From: Colwellia sp. 75C3
GTDB taxonomy: Bacteria; Pseudomonadota; Gammaproteobacteria; Enterobacterales; Alteromonadaceae
Assembly: GCF_002836255.1 (NCBI RefSeq)
Contig: NZ_PJAU01000033.1
Coordinates: 698,744-762,743, forward strand
Reading direction: 5' to 3'
DNA length: 64,000 nucleotides
A program made the translations under genes and the position numbers. The notes under the pieces are model-generated. The model was not told the DNA's origin, ran no database searches, and worked only from the letters and a program-made list of their open reading frames with translations. Positions within the stretch are counted from its first letter, which is position 1, and each line of letters begins with the position of its first letter. This document shows, piece by piece, positions 20,008 through 28,737 of this stretch.

Positions 20008-20575
20008 AAAGATATCTCAAGGCAAGGTAACTTCAGCGAATGGAATTTCAGAAAAATCACTCGCACAGCAAGTAACAAATTTACCGAATGAAATGGCACC
20101 AGAGCGAGATTTATGGCCAGGTATCGAGCGAGCGATCAGCCATAAGAGTCAGCAAGTAACCACTGATAAGCAAAGTAATATTTTTATTCCAAGTGCTTGG
20201 GCAGCTTCAATTACAATGGTGATATTGATGTCTTGGTTTACTTTTTCACCCACTATAAGTGAAAAAGATGCCACTGCCTTAGTGAATACGCAAGAAGAAA
20301 ACCGTGTTACTCAAGGGCAGTTAGTTGATTTTATGCAAAAAAACTTTCAGCAACAAAAGCAGACATTATTAGTAAGTTATGGCCAACCGACCGTTGATAA
20401 ATTACCGCCAGCAATGCAAAAAGAATTAACGCAGCTAGCTGATGCCAGATCATCCATAAGAAAAGCGCTGCTAACGGATGAAAATAATGCCGATTTATTG
20501 AATTTATTAGACTTTACTCAGCAGCAAGAATTGAAGTTGTTGCAACAATTATATCGCCAATATCAAGTGATTTAG
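20000..20575 (+). CDS. Membrane protein paired with the ECF sigma factor, putative anti-sigma factor
   Basis: 191 residues. A cytoplasmic N-terminus (~1-65) with a conserved-looking MAPERDLWPGIERAI segment precedes one membrane helix (~70-88) and a periplasmic helical part rich in Gln/Leu. The segment APERDLW-x-x-I is common in proteobacterial proteins encoded right after ECF sigma genes. No HxxxCxxC zinc-anti-sigma motif is present, so the sigma-binding mode would be different. Overlaps the sigma gene, hence translationally coupled. Function inferred from position. Confidence 0.7.
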   Translation: MSKKISQGKVTSANGISEKSLAQQVTNLPNEMAPERDLWPGIERAISHKSQQVTTDKQSNIFIPSAWAASITMVILMSWFTFSPTISEKDATALVNTQEENRVTQGQLVDFMQKNFQQQKQTLLVSYGQPTVDKLPPAMQKELTQLADARSSIRKALLTDENNADLLNLLDFTQQQELKLLQQLYRQYQVI

Positions 20576-20673
20576 CTAAATAGACGTTACTAAAGCAGCG
20601 TTAACTAAGAGTAACATTTACTCAAAGCAGAATGAGCTAAACACAGTATTAAATACCCAAAGAAGAGGTTCCT

Positions 20674-21639
20674 ATGAACAAATTAACAAGAAAAATACAA
20701 CAATGCGCAAATATCATCACAGCGGTATCTTGCTTACTATTAAGTGCACAGACATACGCAGCGACAGAAATTGCAGAAAGCTTACCAAGTGATAATGTCA
20801 CTAACATATCTATTAATAACCACAGTGGCTTAATTAATGTTGTCGGCTGGGATAAAGATAAAATATCGGTTACTGGCACTTTAGATGATGATGCAGAAAA
20901 ACTTATTTTTGAACAAAAAGGTGCTCAAGTTCTTATTAGTGTTGAATACCCTAGAATGGATAATTGGAGCGCTGATGGCTCAAAAATAACTGTTTTTATG
21001 CCAAAAAATATTCGCATGAAATCGTCAAGTATTTCTAGCGATATTCATCTATCAAACTTACATGGTGGTGTTGAAGTTAAAACCGTTAGCGGTGATGTTT
21101 TGGCAAAAAATGTAACACAAAGTGTTGAACTCAACAGTATTAGTGGCAATATCAACACTGATAAATTATCAGGTAAGGTATCGTTATCTGCAGTGAGTGG
21201 CGATATAAAAGATACTGACTCCACTGGGCGGTTAGAGATTAGATCAGTCAGTGGTGAAGTTTTTACCAATAGCCAAGCCAAGGAAGTCTTTTTTAATAAC
21301 GTTTCAGGTAGAAGTAAGCTTAATTTAGCTGATGTTATGGAGCTTCGTATAAGAACTGTTAGCGGTGATTTAAAAGCAAAAGTAACGTTAAATGAGAAAG
21401 CATTACTTAAAGCGTCAACGGTAAGTGGTGATTTAACATTTACTTTTCAAAAGGGTATTGATGCTGACTTCAGCCTTAAATCAAGTGTTGGCGGCGACAT
21501 AGACAATAACATCACTCAAGATAAAACAGAGCATGATGAATATGGTCCAGGTGCTAAGTTAAACTTTCAAACCGTTAATGGTAGTGCTTTAGTTCGAGTA
21601 TCAACGGTTAGTGGTAACGTTGAGGTTAGTAGTAAGTAA
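20674..21639 (+). CDS. DUF4097 beta-repeat exported protein
   Basis: 321 residues with a signal peptide ending near SAQTYAA. The mature protein is a beta-solenoid-like chain with a recurrent V-S-G-D (or N-G/S-G) unit about every 20 residues: VKTVSGDVLAKN, LNSISGNINTD, LSAVSGDIKDT, IRSVSGEVFTN and so on. That is the hallmark of DUF4097/DUF2807-type putative adhesin or envelope proteins. It follows the sigma/anti-sigma pair at ~100 bp with a good AGAGG ribosome-binding site and is the likely effector of that envelope-stress-like unit. Exact role unknown. Confidence 0.82.
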   Translation: MNKLTRKIQQCANIITAVSCLLLSAQTYAATEIAESLPSDNVTNISINNHSGLINVVGWDKDKISVTGTLDDDAEKLIFEQKGAQVLISVEYPRMDNWSADGSKITVFMPKNIRMKSSSISSDIHLSNLHGGVEVKTVSGDVLAKNVTQSVELNSISGNINTDKLSGKVSLSAVSGDIKDTDSTGRLEIRSVSGEVFTNSQAKEVFFNNVSGRSKLNLADVMELRIRTVSGDLKAKVTLNEKALLKASTVSGDLTFTFQKGIDADFSLKSSVGGDIDNNITQDKTEHDEYGPGAKLNFQTVNGSALVRVSTVSGNVEVSSK

Positions 21640-21843
21640 TCCATTAGTATTCTATTAGGAATCTATTTACCCATAATGCCCTTTTTTGGATAAACTTTTA
21701 TATTCCCAAAGGGCAAATTCTGCTACATTAGCAATCCTTTTTTAGATACTCGCCTGTGTTGTTTTACCTTGCTAATAGCAAGAGTCAAAGCAAAAATTAA
21801 GACAAGCGCGAGTATGGTGATGTAGCAGAGTAGGGTTAAGGTA

Positions 21844-23262
21844 ATGGCCGACAAAAAGCCACGTAAATTTGCAAAAGAACAGCAATTCATTCGAGATAAA
21901 CAGATCGATGAATTAAAAGTACCTCCACACTCATTAGAAGCGGAACAATCGGTTCTTGGTGGACTGCTACTTGATAATGAAACGTGGGATCGTGTTGCTG
22001 AGAAAGCCGTTGCCGCTGATTTTTATAGTCGCTCACATCGCCTTATCTTTGAAACTATTGGCGCATTAATTGAGTTAGGCGAACCGGTTGATTTAATTAC
22101 CCTTTCCGAAGCTTTAGAAAACGATCAAAAACTTGATGATGCTGGTGGTTTTGTTTATCTCGCCGAGATGATGAAAAATACGCCAAGTGCAGCAAACATC
22201 GCCGCTTATGCTGATATTGTACGTGAACGTGCAGTAACGCGTGAAATGATCAGTGTTGCCAATGAAATTGCTGAAGCAGGTTATGATACCCAAGGTCGAA
22301 GCAGTGCTGATTTACTCGATTTTGCTGAAACCAAAGTTTTTGCTATTGCTGAAAAACGTGCCAATAAAAATGAAGGCCCTGAAAGTCTTAATTCAGTATT
22401 AGAAAAAACCGTTGATAGAATCGAAAAGCTTTGTTCAACACCATCAGGTGGTGTTACCGGTGTACCGAGTGGTTATGCTGATTTAGATAAAATGACAGCC
22501 GGTTTACAAAAGTCTGATTTGATCATTGTTGCTGCTCGTCCATCGATGGGTAAAACAACCTTTGCGATGAACTTGGCTGAGCATGCCGCGATGACACAAG
22601 AACATCCCGCGCTTATTTTCAGCTTAGAGATGCCAGCAGATCAAATCATGATGCGTATGTTAGCCTCCTTAGGACGCATCGATCAAACCAAAATTCGTAC
22701 CGGTCAGTTAGAAGATGAAGATTGGGCTCGCCTTTCTTCAACCATGGGTTTGCTCATGGAAAAAGGCAAAATGTTCATTGATGATGCTGCTGGTTTAACG
22801 CCGACAGAAGTTCGTTCAAGAGCGCGAAGAATACATCGAGATCATGGCGGTATCAGTTTGATCATGATTGATTATTTACAATTAATGCGTGCACCACAAT
22901 TCTCTGATAACCGTACCTTAGAAGTTGCAGAAATTTCTCGTTCACTCAAAGCCTTAGCGAAAGAATTAAAAGTACCTGTTGTTGCACTATCTCAGTTAAA
23001 CCGTGGTTTGGAGCAACGTGCAGATAAACGACCAATTAACTCAGATCTACGTGAATCAGGTTCAATAGAGCAGGATGCTGATTTAATCATGTTTATTTAT
23101 CGTGATGAAGTTTATAACGATGATAGTGAATTTAAAGGCATGGCAGAAATTATTATTGGTAAGCAACGTAACGGACCGATAGGACGTGTACCCCTAACTT
23201 TCCAAGGTAAGTATTCCCGTTTTGATAATTATGCCGGACCGCATGTCCTAGAAGAAGACTAA
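21844..23262 (+). CDS. dnaB: Replicative DNA helicase DnaB
   Basis: 472 residues. N-terminal DnaG-interacting domain (~20-125, starting VPPHSLEAEQSVLGGLLLDN), linker, and RecA-like helicase core with Walker A ARPSMGKTT near residue 230, Walker B LIMIDYLQLM, the QLNRGLEQR segment and the LRESGSIEQDADLIM block with the arginine finger region. It unwinds DNA ahead of the fork as a hexamer. No intein. Free-standing gene ~200 bp after the DUF4097 gene; a GCCCTTT...AAAGGGC inverted repeat lies between (21678-21714). Confidence 0.98.
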   Translation: MADKKPRKFAKEQQFIRDKQIDELKVPPHSLEAEQSVLGGLLLDNETWDRVAEKAVAADFYSRSHRLIFETIGALIELGEPVDLITLSEALENDQKLDDAGGFVYLAEMMKNTPSAANIAAYADIVRERAVTREMISVANEIAEAGYDTQGRSSADLLDFAETKVFAIAEKRANKNEGPESLNSVLEKTVDRIEKLCSTPSGGVTGVPSGYADLDKMTAGLQKSDLIIVAARPSMGKTTFAMNLAEHAAMTQEHPALIFSLEMPADQIMMRMLASLGRIDQTKIRTGQLEDEDWARLSSTMGLLMEKGKMFIDDAAGLTPTEVRSRARRIHRDHGGISLIMIDYLQLMRAPQFSDNRTLEVAEISRSLKALAKELKVPVVALSQLNRGLEQRADKRPINSDLRESGSIEQDADLIMFIYRDEVYNDDSEFKGMAEIIIGKQRNGPIGRVPLTFQGKYSRFDNYAGPHVLEED

Positions 23263-23610
23263 ACTTATAGCTAAATAGCACTCATCTTGTCGTTGTATGG
23301 TCCAATATAGGCGTTAAAAGTACTTATTGACTAACGTCAACTCAGTGCTTTTTCCTTTAACTTGAACCGTACAACTTAAAGCTGAATGCTATTATTGATA
23401 AGTAAATTTGAGAATGACGTCATTGAGGTTAGGCTATTGTAAATTAAGCCTAGTAGTTAAAGGTAAGTTATTATAGATGAATCTTTCAGTGGTCATCCCC
23501 GTGGTATTTTAGTCGGGGATCCAGTTTGTTATCGTTTATACCTCTAAATCATAAATTCAAGGGAATAACGCCTGTTTAGTTAGGTTAATCAGGCCTGACG
23601 ACTCAGCACT
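23263..23610. repeat. Intergenic region with a short palindromic repeat
   Basis: 348 bases after dnaB. At 23495-23520 there is a hairpin ATCCCCG...CGGGGAT of the kind dispersed in marine gammaproteobacterial genomes (GTCATCCCCG ... CGGGGATCCAG). No T-run follows, so it is more a palindromic repeat than a terminator. Nothing else seen. Confidence 0.5.
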
Positions 23611-24030
23611 CTACTCGCCATTAATGGTAACTACAATCGTGCGGCTACCTGCATGGTTTCTATGTTCACCTAAATATATCCCCTGCCAGATTCCAATATT
23701 TAATTGCCCATGACTAATCGACAAACTAAGACTATTACCTAGCAAACTGGCTTTTATGTGGGCTGGCATATCATCATCACCTTCATATGTGTGCTGATAA
23801 TAAGGTGCTCGTTCAGGCACAAAGTGATTAAAGTGCGCTTCCATATCTGAGCGTACTGTCGGGTCAGCATTTTCATTAAGGGTAATGGAGGCAGAGCTAT
23901 GTTTTATAAAAAGGTGAAGAATGCCACAGCTCACTTTACTCAGCTCTGGTAGCTGGTTTAGTATTTCTTCAGTGATTAAATGAAAACCACGCTTTCTCGC
24001 TTTCAATGTAAGTTCAGTTTGATTCCACAT
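23611..24030 (-). CDS. yjbQ: YjbQ/UPF0047 family protein
   Basis: 139 residues, the full family length. Typical blocks are LFIKHSSASITLNENADP, then DMEAHFNHFVP, a GDDDMPAHIKASLLG segment and the closing GQLNIGIWQGIYLGEHR with a final SRTIVV. The conserved histidines and aspartates could bind a metal. E. coli YjbQ shows weak thiamine-phosphate-synthase activity in the literature; the physiological role is unsettled. Single gene. Confidence 0.93.
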   Translation of the reverse strand: MWNQTELTLKARKRGFHLITEEILNQLPELSKVSCGILHLFIKHSSASITLNENADPTVRSDMEAHFNHFVPERAPYYQHTYEGDDDMPAHIKASLLGNSLSLSISHGQLNIGIWQGIYLGEHRNHAGSRTIVVTINGE

Positions 24031-24064
24031 GGTTTATCTCATATTTTATGATGATTATTTATTG

Positions 24065-24277
24065 TTAGCTAACATATAAGTTCGCAAATTCTTTGATGGC
24101 TTCAGGCAGTAGCTTTTCAATCATGGCTATCTGCTTACTATTTTTATCATAACGGGCATAAAGCTTTTTATGAATACCTGTTTCTCCTAAGCGCATACAA
24201 TGAAAAAGTGATTGCTAGATAAGGCTTGAGGCTAACCAATCAGGCAAAGTAGCCACGCCCATGTTTGCTGAGATCAT
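24065..24277 (-). pseudogene. C-terminal remnant of a MetR-like LysR regulator
   Basis: Reading the minus strand from 24277 gives about 70 codons in one frame with a single internal stop (TAG): it begins MISANMGVATLPDWLASSLI, then after the stop continues with MRLGETGIHKKLYARYD and ends EFANLYVS. E. coli MetR has the same text pattern near its C-terminus (A-A-N-M-G-V-A-A-L-P-x-W, then L-G-E-x-G-L-x-x-x-L-Y-A). The N-terminal helix-turn-helix part is absent; the sequence breaks off 6 bp before the MITE-like repeat. This suggests the gene was cut by that insertion or an associated deletion. Confidence 0.68.
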
Positions 24278-24282
24278 TGGTA

Positions 24283-24594
24283 ATACCAAGTACATTAATT
24301 TATTGACCACTTAGCGAGAATTAAAAGGCTTAGAGGCAAGGCATTGATTGAAGATAATGGTTATTCAGGAGAATGTGCTCCTGCATTATCTAAGAGGCTA
24401 CATCCGTGTAGCGTCCTTATCAAAATTAATAACGCCGCATATATGCCTTTTAAACTCGCCCTCGGGAGTTTATTAGCAAACTGATAACTGCACAAAATTA
24501 ATAAAATATAGAATAACTATGTTTAAGTAATTTTGTTGGTTCTAAGCTCGCTAATATAACTCTAAGTTGATCAATAAATTAGTGTAATTGGTAT
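24283..24594. mobile_element. MITE-like repeat, copy 1
   Basis: About 312 bp bounded by imperfect inverted termini: ATACCAA...ATTAATTTATTG at the left and CAATAAATTAG...TTGGTAT at the right. In the opposite orientation it matches the copy at 44861-45125 almost throughout, with an extra ~50-bp segment around 24372-24420. It has no coding capacity, fitting a non-autonomous miniature element. The remainder of the 24031-24765 interval holds the metR remnant and a terminator. Confidence 0.75.
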
Positions 24595-24685
24595 AACATA
24601 TCCTTACTTGATGCGTTGATGAACAAGCCTATCCCAATGATTTAGATTCTAGTGTTTACGATATTCGTTCACCGAATGTAGCAGA

Positions 24686-24720
24686 AAAAAGCACCTTAGC
24701 GATTAGCTAAGGTGCTTTTA
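24686..24720 (-). terminator. Terminator of the VOC-family gene
   Basis: Perfect 10-bp stem GCACCTTAGC / GCTAAGGTGC with a 5-nt loop (24691-24715), flanked by A6 and T4. It lies ~45 bp beyond the minus-strand stop at 24766. Confidence 0.9.
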
Positions 24721-24765
24721 GTTTCATATTTTGTCTGTAAGCTAATTAGACATAACGCTAATAAA

Positions 24766-25296
24766 TTAATCTAGTTCGTGTAACCAGGCCGCATGACGTG
24801 GAGCACGTTTAGTTACTGACCATTCATCAATCATGTCGTGAGCGACTCTGTTAAGTTCTTTATATTGTTCGCTAGTACCAATATCGACAGCAAGCTCTAA
24901 ACGGTGACCGTTAGGATCAAAGAAGTAGATAGATTTAAATATACCGTGATTAACGGGTCCTAGAACATCAACACCCTTACTTTCAAGCTCTTCTTTAGCG
25001 GATACTAATTCATCATAACTCGCAACTCTTAGGGCAATATGCTGTACCCAAGCTGGCGTATTTTGATCTCTGTCCATGGTTGGAGAGTTAGGTAATTCAA
25101 AAAAGGCCAATACATTTTCATTTCCTGCATCGAGGAAAATATGCATATAAGGATCGGGTGCTTTAGTTGAAGGTACTTCATTTTCAGCAATAGCGAGCAC
25201 TAAATCCATGTTTAGCTTGTCTTTGTACCAAGTTGTTGTTTCTTTTGCATCTTTACAACGATAGGCAACGTGATGAATTTTTTCTATATTAATCAT
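24766..25296 (-). CDS. VOC (glyoxalase/dioxygenase) superfamily protein
   Basis: 176 residues containing one VOC module (~1-130) made of two beta-alpha-beta-beta-beta units: IEKIHHVAYRCKDAKETTTW, then HIFLDAGNENVLAFFEL, VQHIALRVASYDEL and YFFDPNGHRLELAVD. Metal-ligand candidates are His9 in the first unit, the second-unit HIAL histidine and Glu in RLELA. The C-terminal tail (residues ~140-176) contains an MIDEW segment seen in biphenyl-dioxygenase-like VOC proteins. Reaction not predictable. Single gene with its own terminator. Confidence 0.85.
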   Translation of the reverse strand: MINIEKIHHVAYRCKDAKETTTWYKDKLNMDLVLAIAENEVPSTKAPDPYMHIFLDAGNENVLAFFELPNSPTMDRDQNTPAWVQHIALRVASYDELVSAKEELESKGVDVLGPVNHGIFKSIYFFDPNGHRLELAVDIGTSEQYKELNRVAHDMIDEWSVTKRAPRHAAWLHELD

Positions 25297-25480
25297 GATC
25301 AGGACTTCTATTAAAATAGCTTATGAGGTAATTTTAATCATAAAGCGACCTATTAGGCTAATTTAAACCTAATTTAGTAAAATACTATACGTCAGGGGGA
25401 GTTGACGGCTGTACAAAAATAATTACAGCCGTAGAGATGAAAGCGTTTAAAGAGCTTAATTAAGCTTCAAGTAAGTTAAG

Positions 25481-26341
25481 TTACGCCAGGATTACTGTTT
25501 TATCACCATTGACGCAAACGCGTTGTTCCGCATGAATTCTTACCGCATGACTCAATGCTGTCGCTTCTAAATCATGACCCATATGTACCATTTGCTCTAT
25601 GGTAAAAGTGTGATTAATTGGCTTTACTTCTTGCGCGATAATAGGTCCTTCATCAAGGTTAGCCGTTACATAATGGGCAGTGGCTCCAATAACTTTAACC
25701 CCACGAGCATGCGCTTGGTGATAAGGGCGAGCACCTTTAAAACTAGGTAAAAACGAGTGATGGATATTAATGGCTTTACCTTGTAATTGTTGGCATAAAC
25801 CATCAGAGAGTATCTGCATATAACGGGCTAATACTAATAAATCGACCTTAAGCTCTCTCATCAAATTGGTAATTTGAGCTTCTTGCTCTAGTTTAGTTTC
25901 TGCATTTACCGGTAAATGATAAAAGGGCACTTTATGCCACTCACTTAACGCCTGACAATCTTGATGATTAGAGATAACGCCAACGACATTGATGGGTAAT
26001 ACACCCGATCGCCACTTTGTCAGTAACGACACTAAACAGTGATCGTCTTTTGATACCGCAATAAGAATATTGGGTACATCCTCACGTTTACGCAATTGAT
26101 ACTGCATGGCGAGCGGTTTTGCTAATTCATCTAATGCTTCAACAAACTCACTACTTGAAACGGTTAAGTTACGATCATCAAAGGCAATACGTGAAAAAAA
26201 CGTTTCACTATATGGGTCACTGTACTGAGAGGTTTCGGTAATAAAAGCACCGTGTAAAAACAGGCTTTGTGATACTTTGGCTAAAACGCCACTATTGTCA
26301 GGGCATTGCCAAGTTAAAATGTAATGGGTGGCTAAAGACAT
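25481..26341 (-). CDS. purU: Formyltetrahydrofolate deformylase
   Basis: 286 residues, the usual length. N-terminal ACT-type regulatory domain (~8-85: LTWQCPDNSGVLAKVSQSLF) and C-terminal formyltransferase-fold hydrolase. The catalytic block is INIHHSFLPSFKGARPYHQA followed by the GVKVIGATAHYVT and DEGPIIAQE segments, giving the Asn/His/Asp triad of this family. It converts 10-formyl-THF to formate and THF, balancing one-carbon pools; the E. coli enzyme is controlled by Met and Gly through the ACT domain. Single cytoplasmic enzyme gene. Confidence 0.96.
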   Translation of the reverse strand: MSLATHYILTWQCPDNSGVLAKVSQSLFLHGAFITETSQYSDPYSETFFSRIAFDDRNLTVSSSEFVEALDELAKPLAMQYQLRKREDVPNILIAVSKDDHCLVSLLTKWRSGVLPINVVGVISNHQDCQALSEWHKVPFYHLPVNAETKLEQEAQITNLMRELKVDLLVLARYMQILSDGLCQQLQGKAINIHHSFLPSFKGARPYHQAHARGVKVIGATAHYVTANLDEGPIIAQEVKPINHTFTIEQMVHMGHDLEATALSHAVRIHAEQRVCVNGDKTVILA

Positions 26342-26470
26342 AACGAGCTAATTCTTAATGAGTATTGTAGCCATCATTAGATATTTTTCGTTGTAATGCC
26401 AGTGTTTTAATAGCTTGTCTGGCTATATCTTATAGAATGAATAGCCAGCTAAGCAAATGAATCTGTCGAA

Positions 26471-26722
26471 CTAGTTCAAATCATCTGATTCAAATGAATT
26501 CTGAATTTTAATTTTATTTTTAATATAAAGCTGCTCAACCTTTTCTCTCGCCCAGGGGGTTTTACGCAGAAACTTTAATGTTGATTGAATACTTGGATCA
26601 TCAGTAAAACATTTAATTTTGATTGTTTTACCTAACGCTTCAAAGCCGAAGTAGGCTTCTAGTTCAACAACGATGGTCTTTAGTGTTAGGCCGTGAAGAG
26701 GGTTGTAAGGCTGGTTATCCAT
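26471..26722 (-). CDS. VF530 (DUF2132) family small protein
   Basis: 83 residues matching the VF530 family: NPLHGLTLKTIVVELEAYFG, then CFTDDPSIQSTLKFLRKTPW and AREKVEQLY. Members are small double-stranded-DNA-binding-like folds of unknown role, found in many marine gammaproteobacteria. Followed on its own strand by a bidirectional terminator. Confident family assignment; no function claimed. Confidence 0.88.
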   Translation of the reverse strand: MDNQPYNPLHGLTLKTIVVELEAYFGFEALGKTIKIKCFTDDPSIQSTLKFLRKTPWAREKVEQLYIKNKIKIQNSFESDDLN

Positions 26723-26782
26723 TATTTATTCCAATAAGTAACATTAATACTAGTTATTGAGAACTAGCAGTAGTCTGTAAAC

Positions 26783-26826
26783 AAAAAAAACACAATAACA
26801 AGAGTATATCATTATTGTGTTTTTAT
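26783..26826. terminator. Bidirectional terminator between VF530 and the Prx-Grx gene
   Basis: ACACAATAA (26790-26798) pairs with TTATTGTGT (26812-26820). An A-run on the left and a T-run on the right make it usable by both strands; the Prx-Grx gene (minus) ends 50 bp to the right. Confidence 0.7.
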
Positions 26827-26869
26827 TGGGATATAGCTTAGTTTTTAACGTTATAATTACTTAGAAATG

Positions 26870-27598
26870 TTAGCTAAAATACTTTGTTAATTCGTCATTG
26901 CCACCAATGTGTTTTCCGTCAATAAATATTTGTGGTGTAGTATCTGCATTTGAAATAGCACGCATTGCTGTAATCGTTGTATCATCGCCTAATACCAACT
27001 CTTCATACTGTAAGCCTTGTTCAGTTAATAACGCTTTGGCTTTAGTACAATGTGAACAACCATGTTTAGTGAAAATTGCTACTTCTGTTTTTTGAACTGC
27101 TTCAGGGTTTATGAAGTTAAGCATAGTATCAGCATCAGATACTTCAAACGGGTCGCCTGGTAAATCAGCTTCGATGAACATTTTTTCAATAACGCCATTT
27201 TTAACTAACATAGCATAACGCCAGCTACGTTTTCCAAAACCTATCTCAGCTTTATCAACTAATAAACCCATGCCTTGAGTAAACTCACCGTTACCATCTG
27301 GAATAAAGCTAATTTTGTCGGCATCTTGGTCTTTTGCCCAAGCATTCATAACAAAGGTATCGTTTACAGAAACACAAACAATTTCATCAACACCATTAGC
27401 AAAGAATTTAGGTGCTAATTCGTTATAACGCGGTAAGTGAGACGATGAACATGTTGGGGTAAATGCACCCGGTAATGAAAAAACTACCACCGTTTTATTC
27501 GCAAATATATCGTTATAGTTGCGTGAAATCCATGTGTCATCAGCTATGATTGGAAAAGTGACTGAAGGGACTTTTTGACCGGTAATATCAGTAAACAT
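26870..27598 (-). CDS. Peroxiredoxin-glutaredoxin hybrid protein
   Basis: 242 residues. Residues 1-165 are a Prx5/redoxin domain with peroxidatic Cys50 in the PGAFTPTCSSSH motif; residues ~172-242 are a glutaredoxin with CSHC at 181-184 and the cis-Pro TPQIFIDG block. The fused protein reduces H2O2 and alkyl peroxides with glutathione, as in the Haemophilus influenzae and Chromatium hybrid enzymes. No resolving Cys is needed in the Prx part because the Grx domain recycles it. A near-perfect OxyR operator lies ~103-139 bp upstream, so peroxide induction is very likely. Confidence 0.95.
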   Translation of the reverse strand: MFTDITGQKVPSVTFPIIADDTWISRNYNDIFANKTVVVFSLPGAFTPTCSSSHLPRYNELAPKFFANGVDEIVCVSVNDTFVMNAWAKDQDADKISFIPDGNGEFTQGMGLLVDKAEIGFGKRSWRYAMLVKNGVIEKMFIEADLPGDPFEVSDADTMLNFINPEAVQKTEVAIFTKHGCSHCTKAKALLTEQGLQYEELVLGDDTTITAMRAISNADTTPQIFIDGKHIGGNDELTKYFS

Positions 27599-27700
27599 AA
27601 TGAAATCCTTTATGGGTTAATTGTATTTGTTCTGCGAGTAGCTGCTTAGCTTAACTCGTTAAGATGAAGCTATTATGATAGCTCAACTAATTTAAGTAAA

Positions 27701-27737
27701 ACAGATTAAATCTATCATTACGATAGTTAATACCTAT
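27701..27737. promoter_or_regulatory. OxyR operator
   Basis: Two 15-mers separated by exactly 7 bp: ACAGATTAAATCTAT (27701-27715) and ATAGTTAATACCTAT (27723-27737). The OxyR consensus is ATAGNTNNNANCTAT, 7 bp, ATAGNTNNNANCTAT. The second unit fits every defined position and the first misses only one. It lies between the divergent Prx-Grx gene (start 27598) and hutG (start 27885); the Prx-Grx gene is the expected target. Confidence 0.85.
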
Positions 27738-27884
27738 CAACAATGGTAAGTGGCATAGCTAGTTTAATAATGAGCAAGCTAAAAGAATTCCATCTATCCT
27801 TGCTCACAGTAACTAACGCATGATAAATTAGCGCTTGCAAAGTTGTATATACAATTTGGTTAGTGGCCAATTTTAGGGGATAAT

Positions 27885-28673
27885 ATGAATACAAGTTATG
27901 ACTTAGTCACGGGTAACATTGGTATGTTAATTAGCATGCCGCATAACGGGCAATTAATCCCCGACAGTATCGCAAGTAATATGACAGCTACGGGTCATCA
28001 GGTTCCTGATACTGATTGGTATATGGATAAGCTCTATGATTTTGCTCAAGATCTTGGTATTTCGATTATTAAACCTAAATATAGCCGCTACGTTATCGAT
28101 TTAAACCGAAACATTGATGGCGTAAATTTATACCCAGGAGCGAACAGCACAGAGCTTTGCCCAACCACAGCATTTGATTTGTCGCCATTATATATCACCG
28201 GGCAAGAACCCGATGAAGCTGAAGTTCAGCGAAGAATTGATGGTTACTGGCAACCTTATCACCAAGCATTGAAAAATACGCTGGCTGAAATGAAAGTTAA
28301 ATATGGCAAAGTTGTCTTACTTGATGCTCACTCAATATTGTCACAAGTACCACGTTTTTTTGAAGGACAGTTACCCGATTTTAATTTTGGTAGTGCAAAT
28401 GGTGAAAGCTGTAGCGCGGAACTGATTAATAAAATAGCCCAACTTGACCTTTCTCCTTATTCTAGCGTAGTAAATGGTCGTTTTAAGGGCGGTTACATCA
28501 CACGTGGTTATGGCAACCCGACAGAAAATATTCATGCTGTTCAGTTAGAGTTATCACAACATACCTATATGGATGAGCCTAGCGATCAATACAATGAAGA
28601 AAAAGCAGCTAAAGTAAAAGAAAAGTTACAGACATTTGTGCAATGCTTAGCTGATTTCACTCAAGATAAGTAA
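27885..28673 (+). CDS. hutG: N-formylglutamate deformylase (amidohydrolase)
   Basis: 262 residues. Blocks typical of the N-formylglutamate amidohydrolase family: MLISMPHNGQLIP at the start, DTDWYMDKLYDFA, YVIDLNRNIDG, LYPGANSTELCP, VVLLDAHSI, GRFKGGYITRGYG and VQLELSQHTYM. It hydrolyses N-formyl-L-glutamate to glutamate and formate in the last step of the five-step (Pseudomonas-type) histidine degradation pathway. Followed at 64 bp by hutF, which produces its substrate, so the pair is probably an operon; hutH/U/I are not in this window. Confidence 0.95.
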   Translation: MNTSYDLVTGNIGMLISMPHNGQLIPDSIASNMTATGHQVPDTDWYMDKLYDFAQDLGISIIKPKYSRYVIDLNRNIDGVNLYPGANSTELCPTTAFDLSPLYITGQEPDEAEVQRRIDGYWQPYHQALKNTLAEMKVKYGKVVLLDAHSILSQVPRFFEGQLPDFNFGSANGESCSAELINKIAQLDLSPYSSVVNGRFKGGYITRGYGNPTENIHAVQLELSQHTYMDEPSDQYNEEKAAKVKEKLQTFVQCLADFTQDK

Positions 28674-28737
28674 CGCTAAAGCAATAATATACTGATAAAT
28701 CAGCAACAATATTAATAGAGAAATTTAGTAGAGCAAT

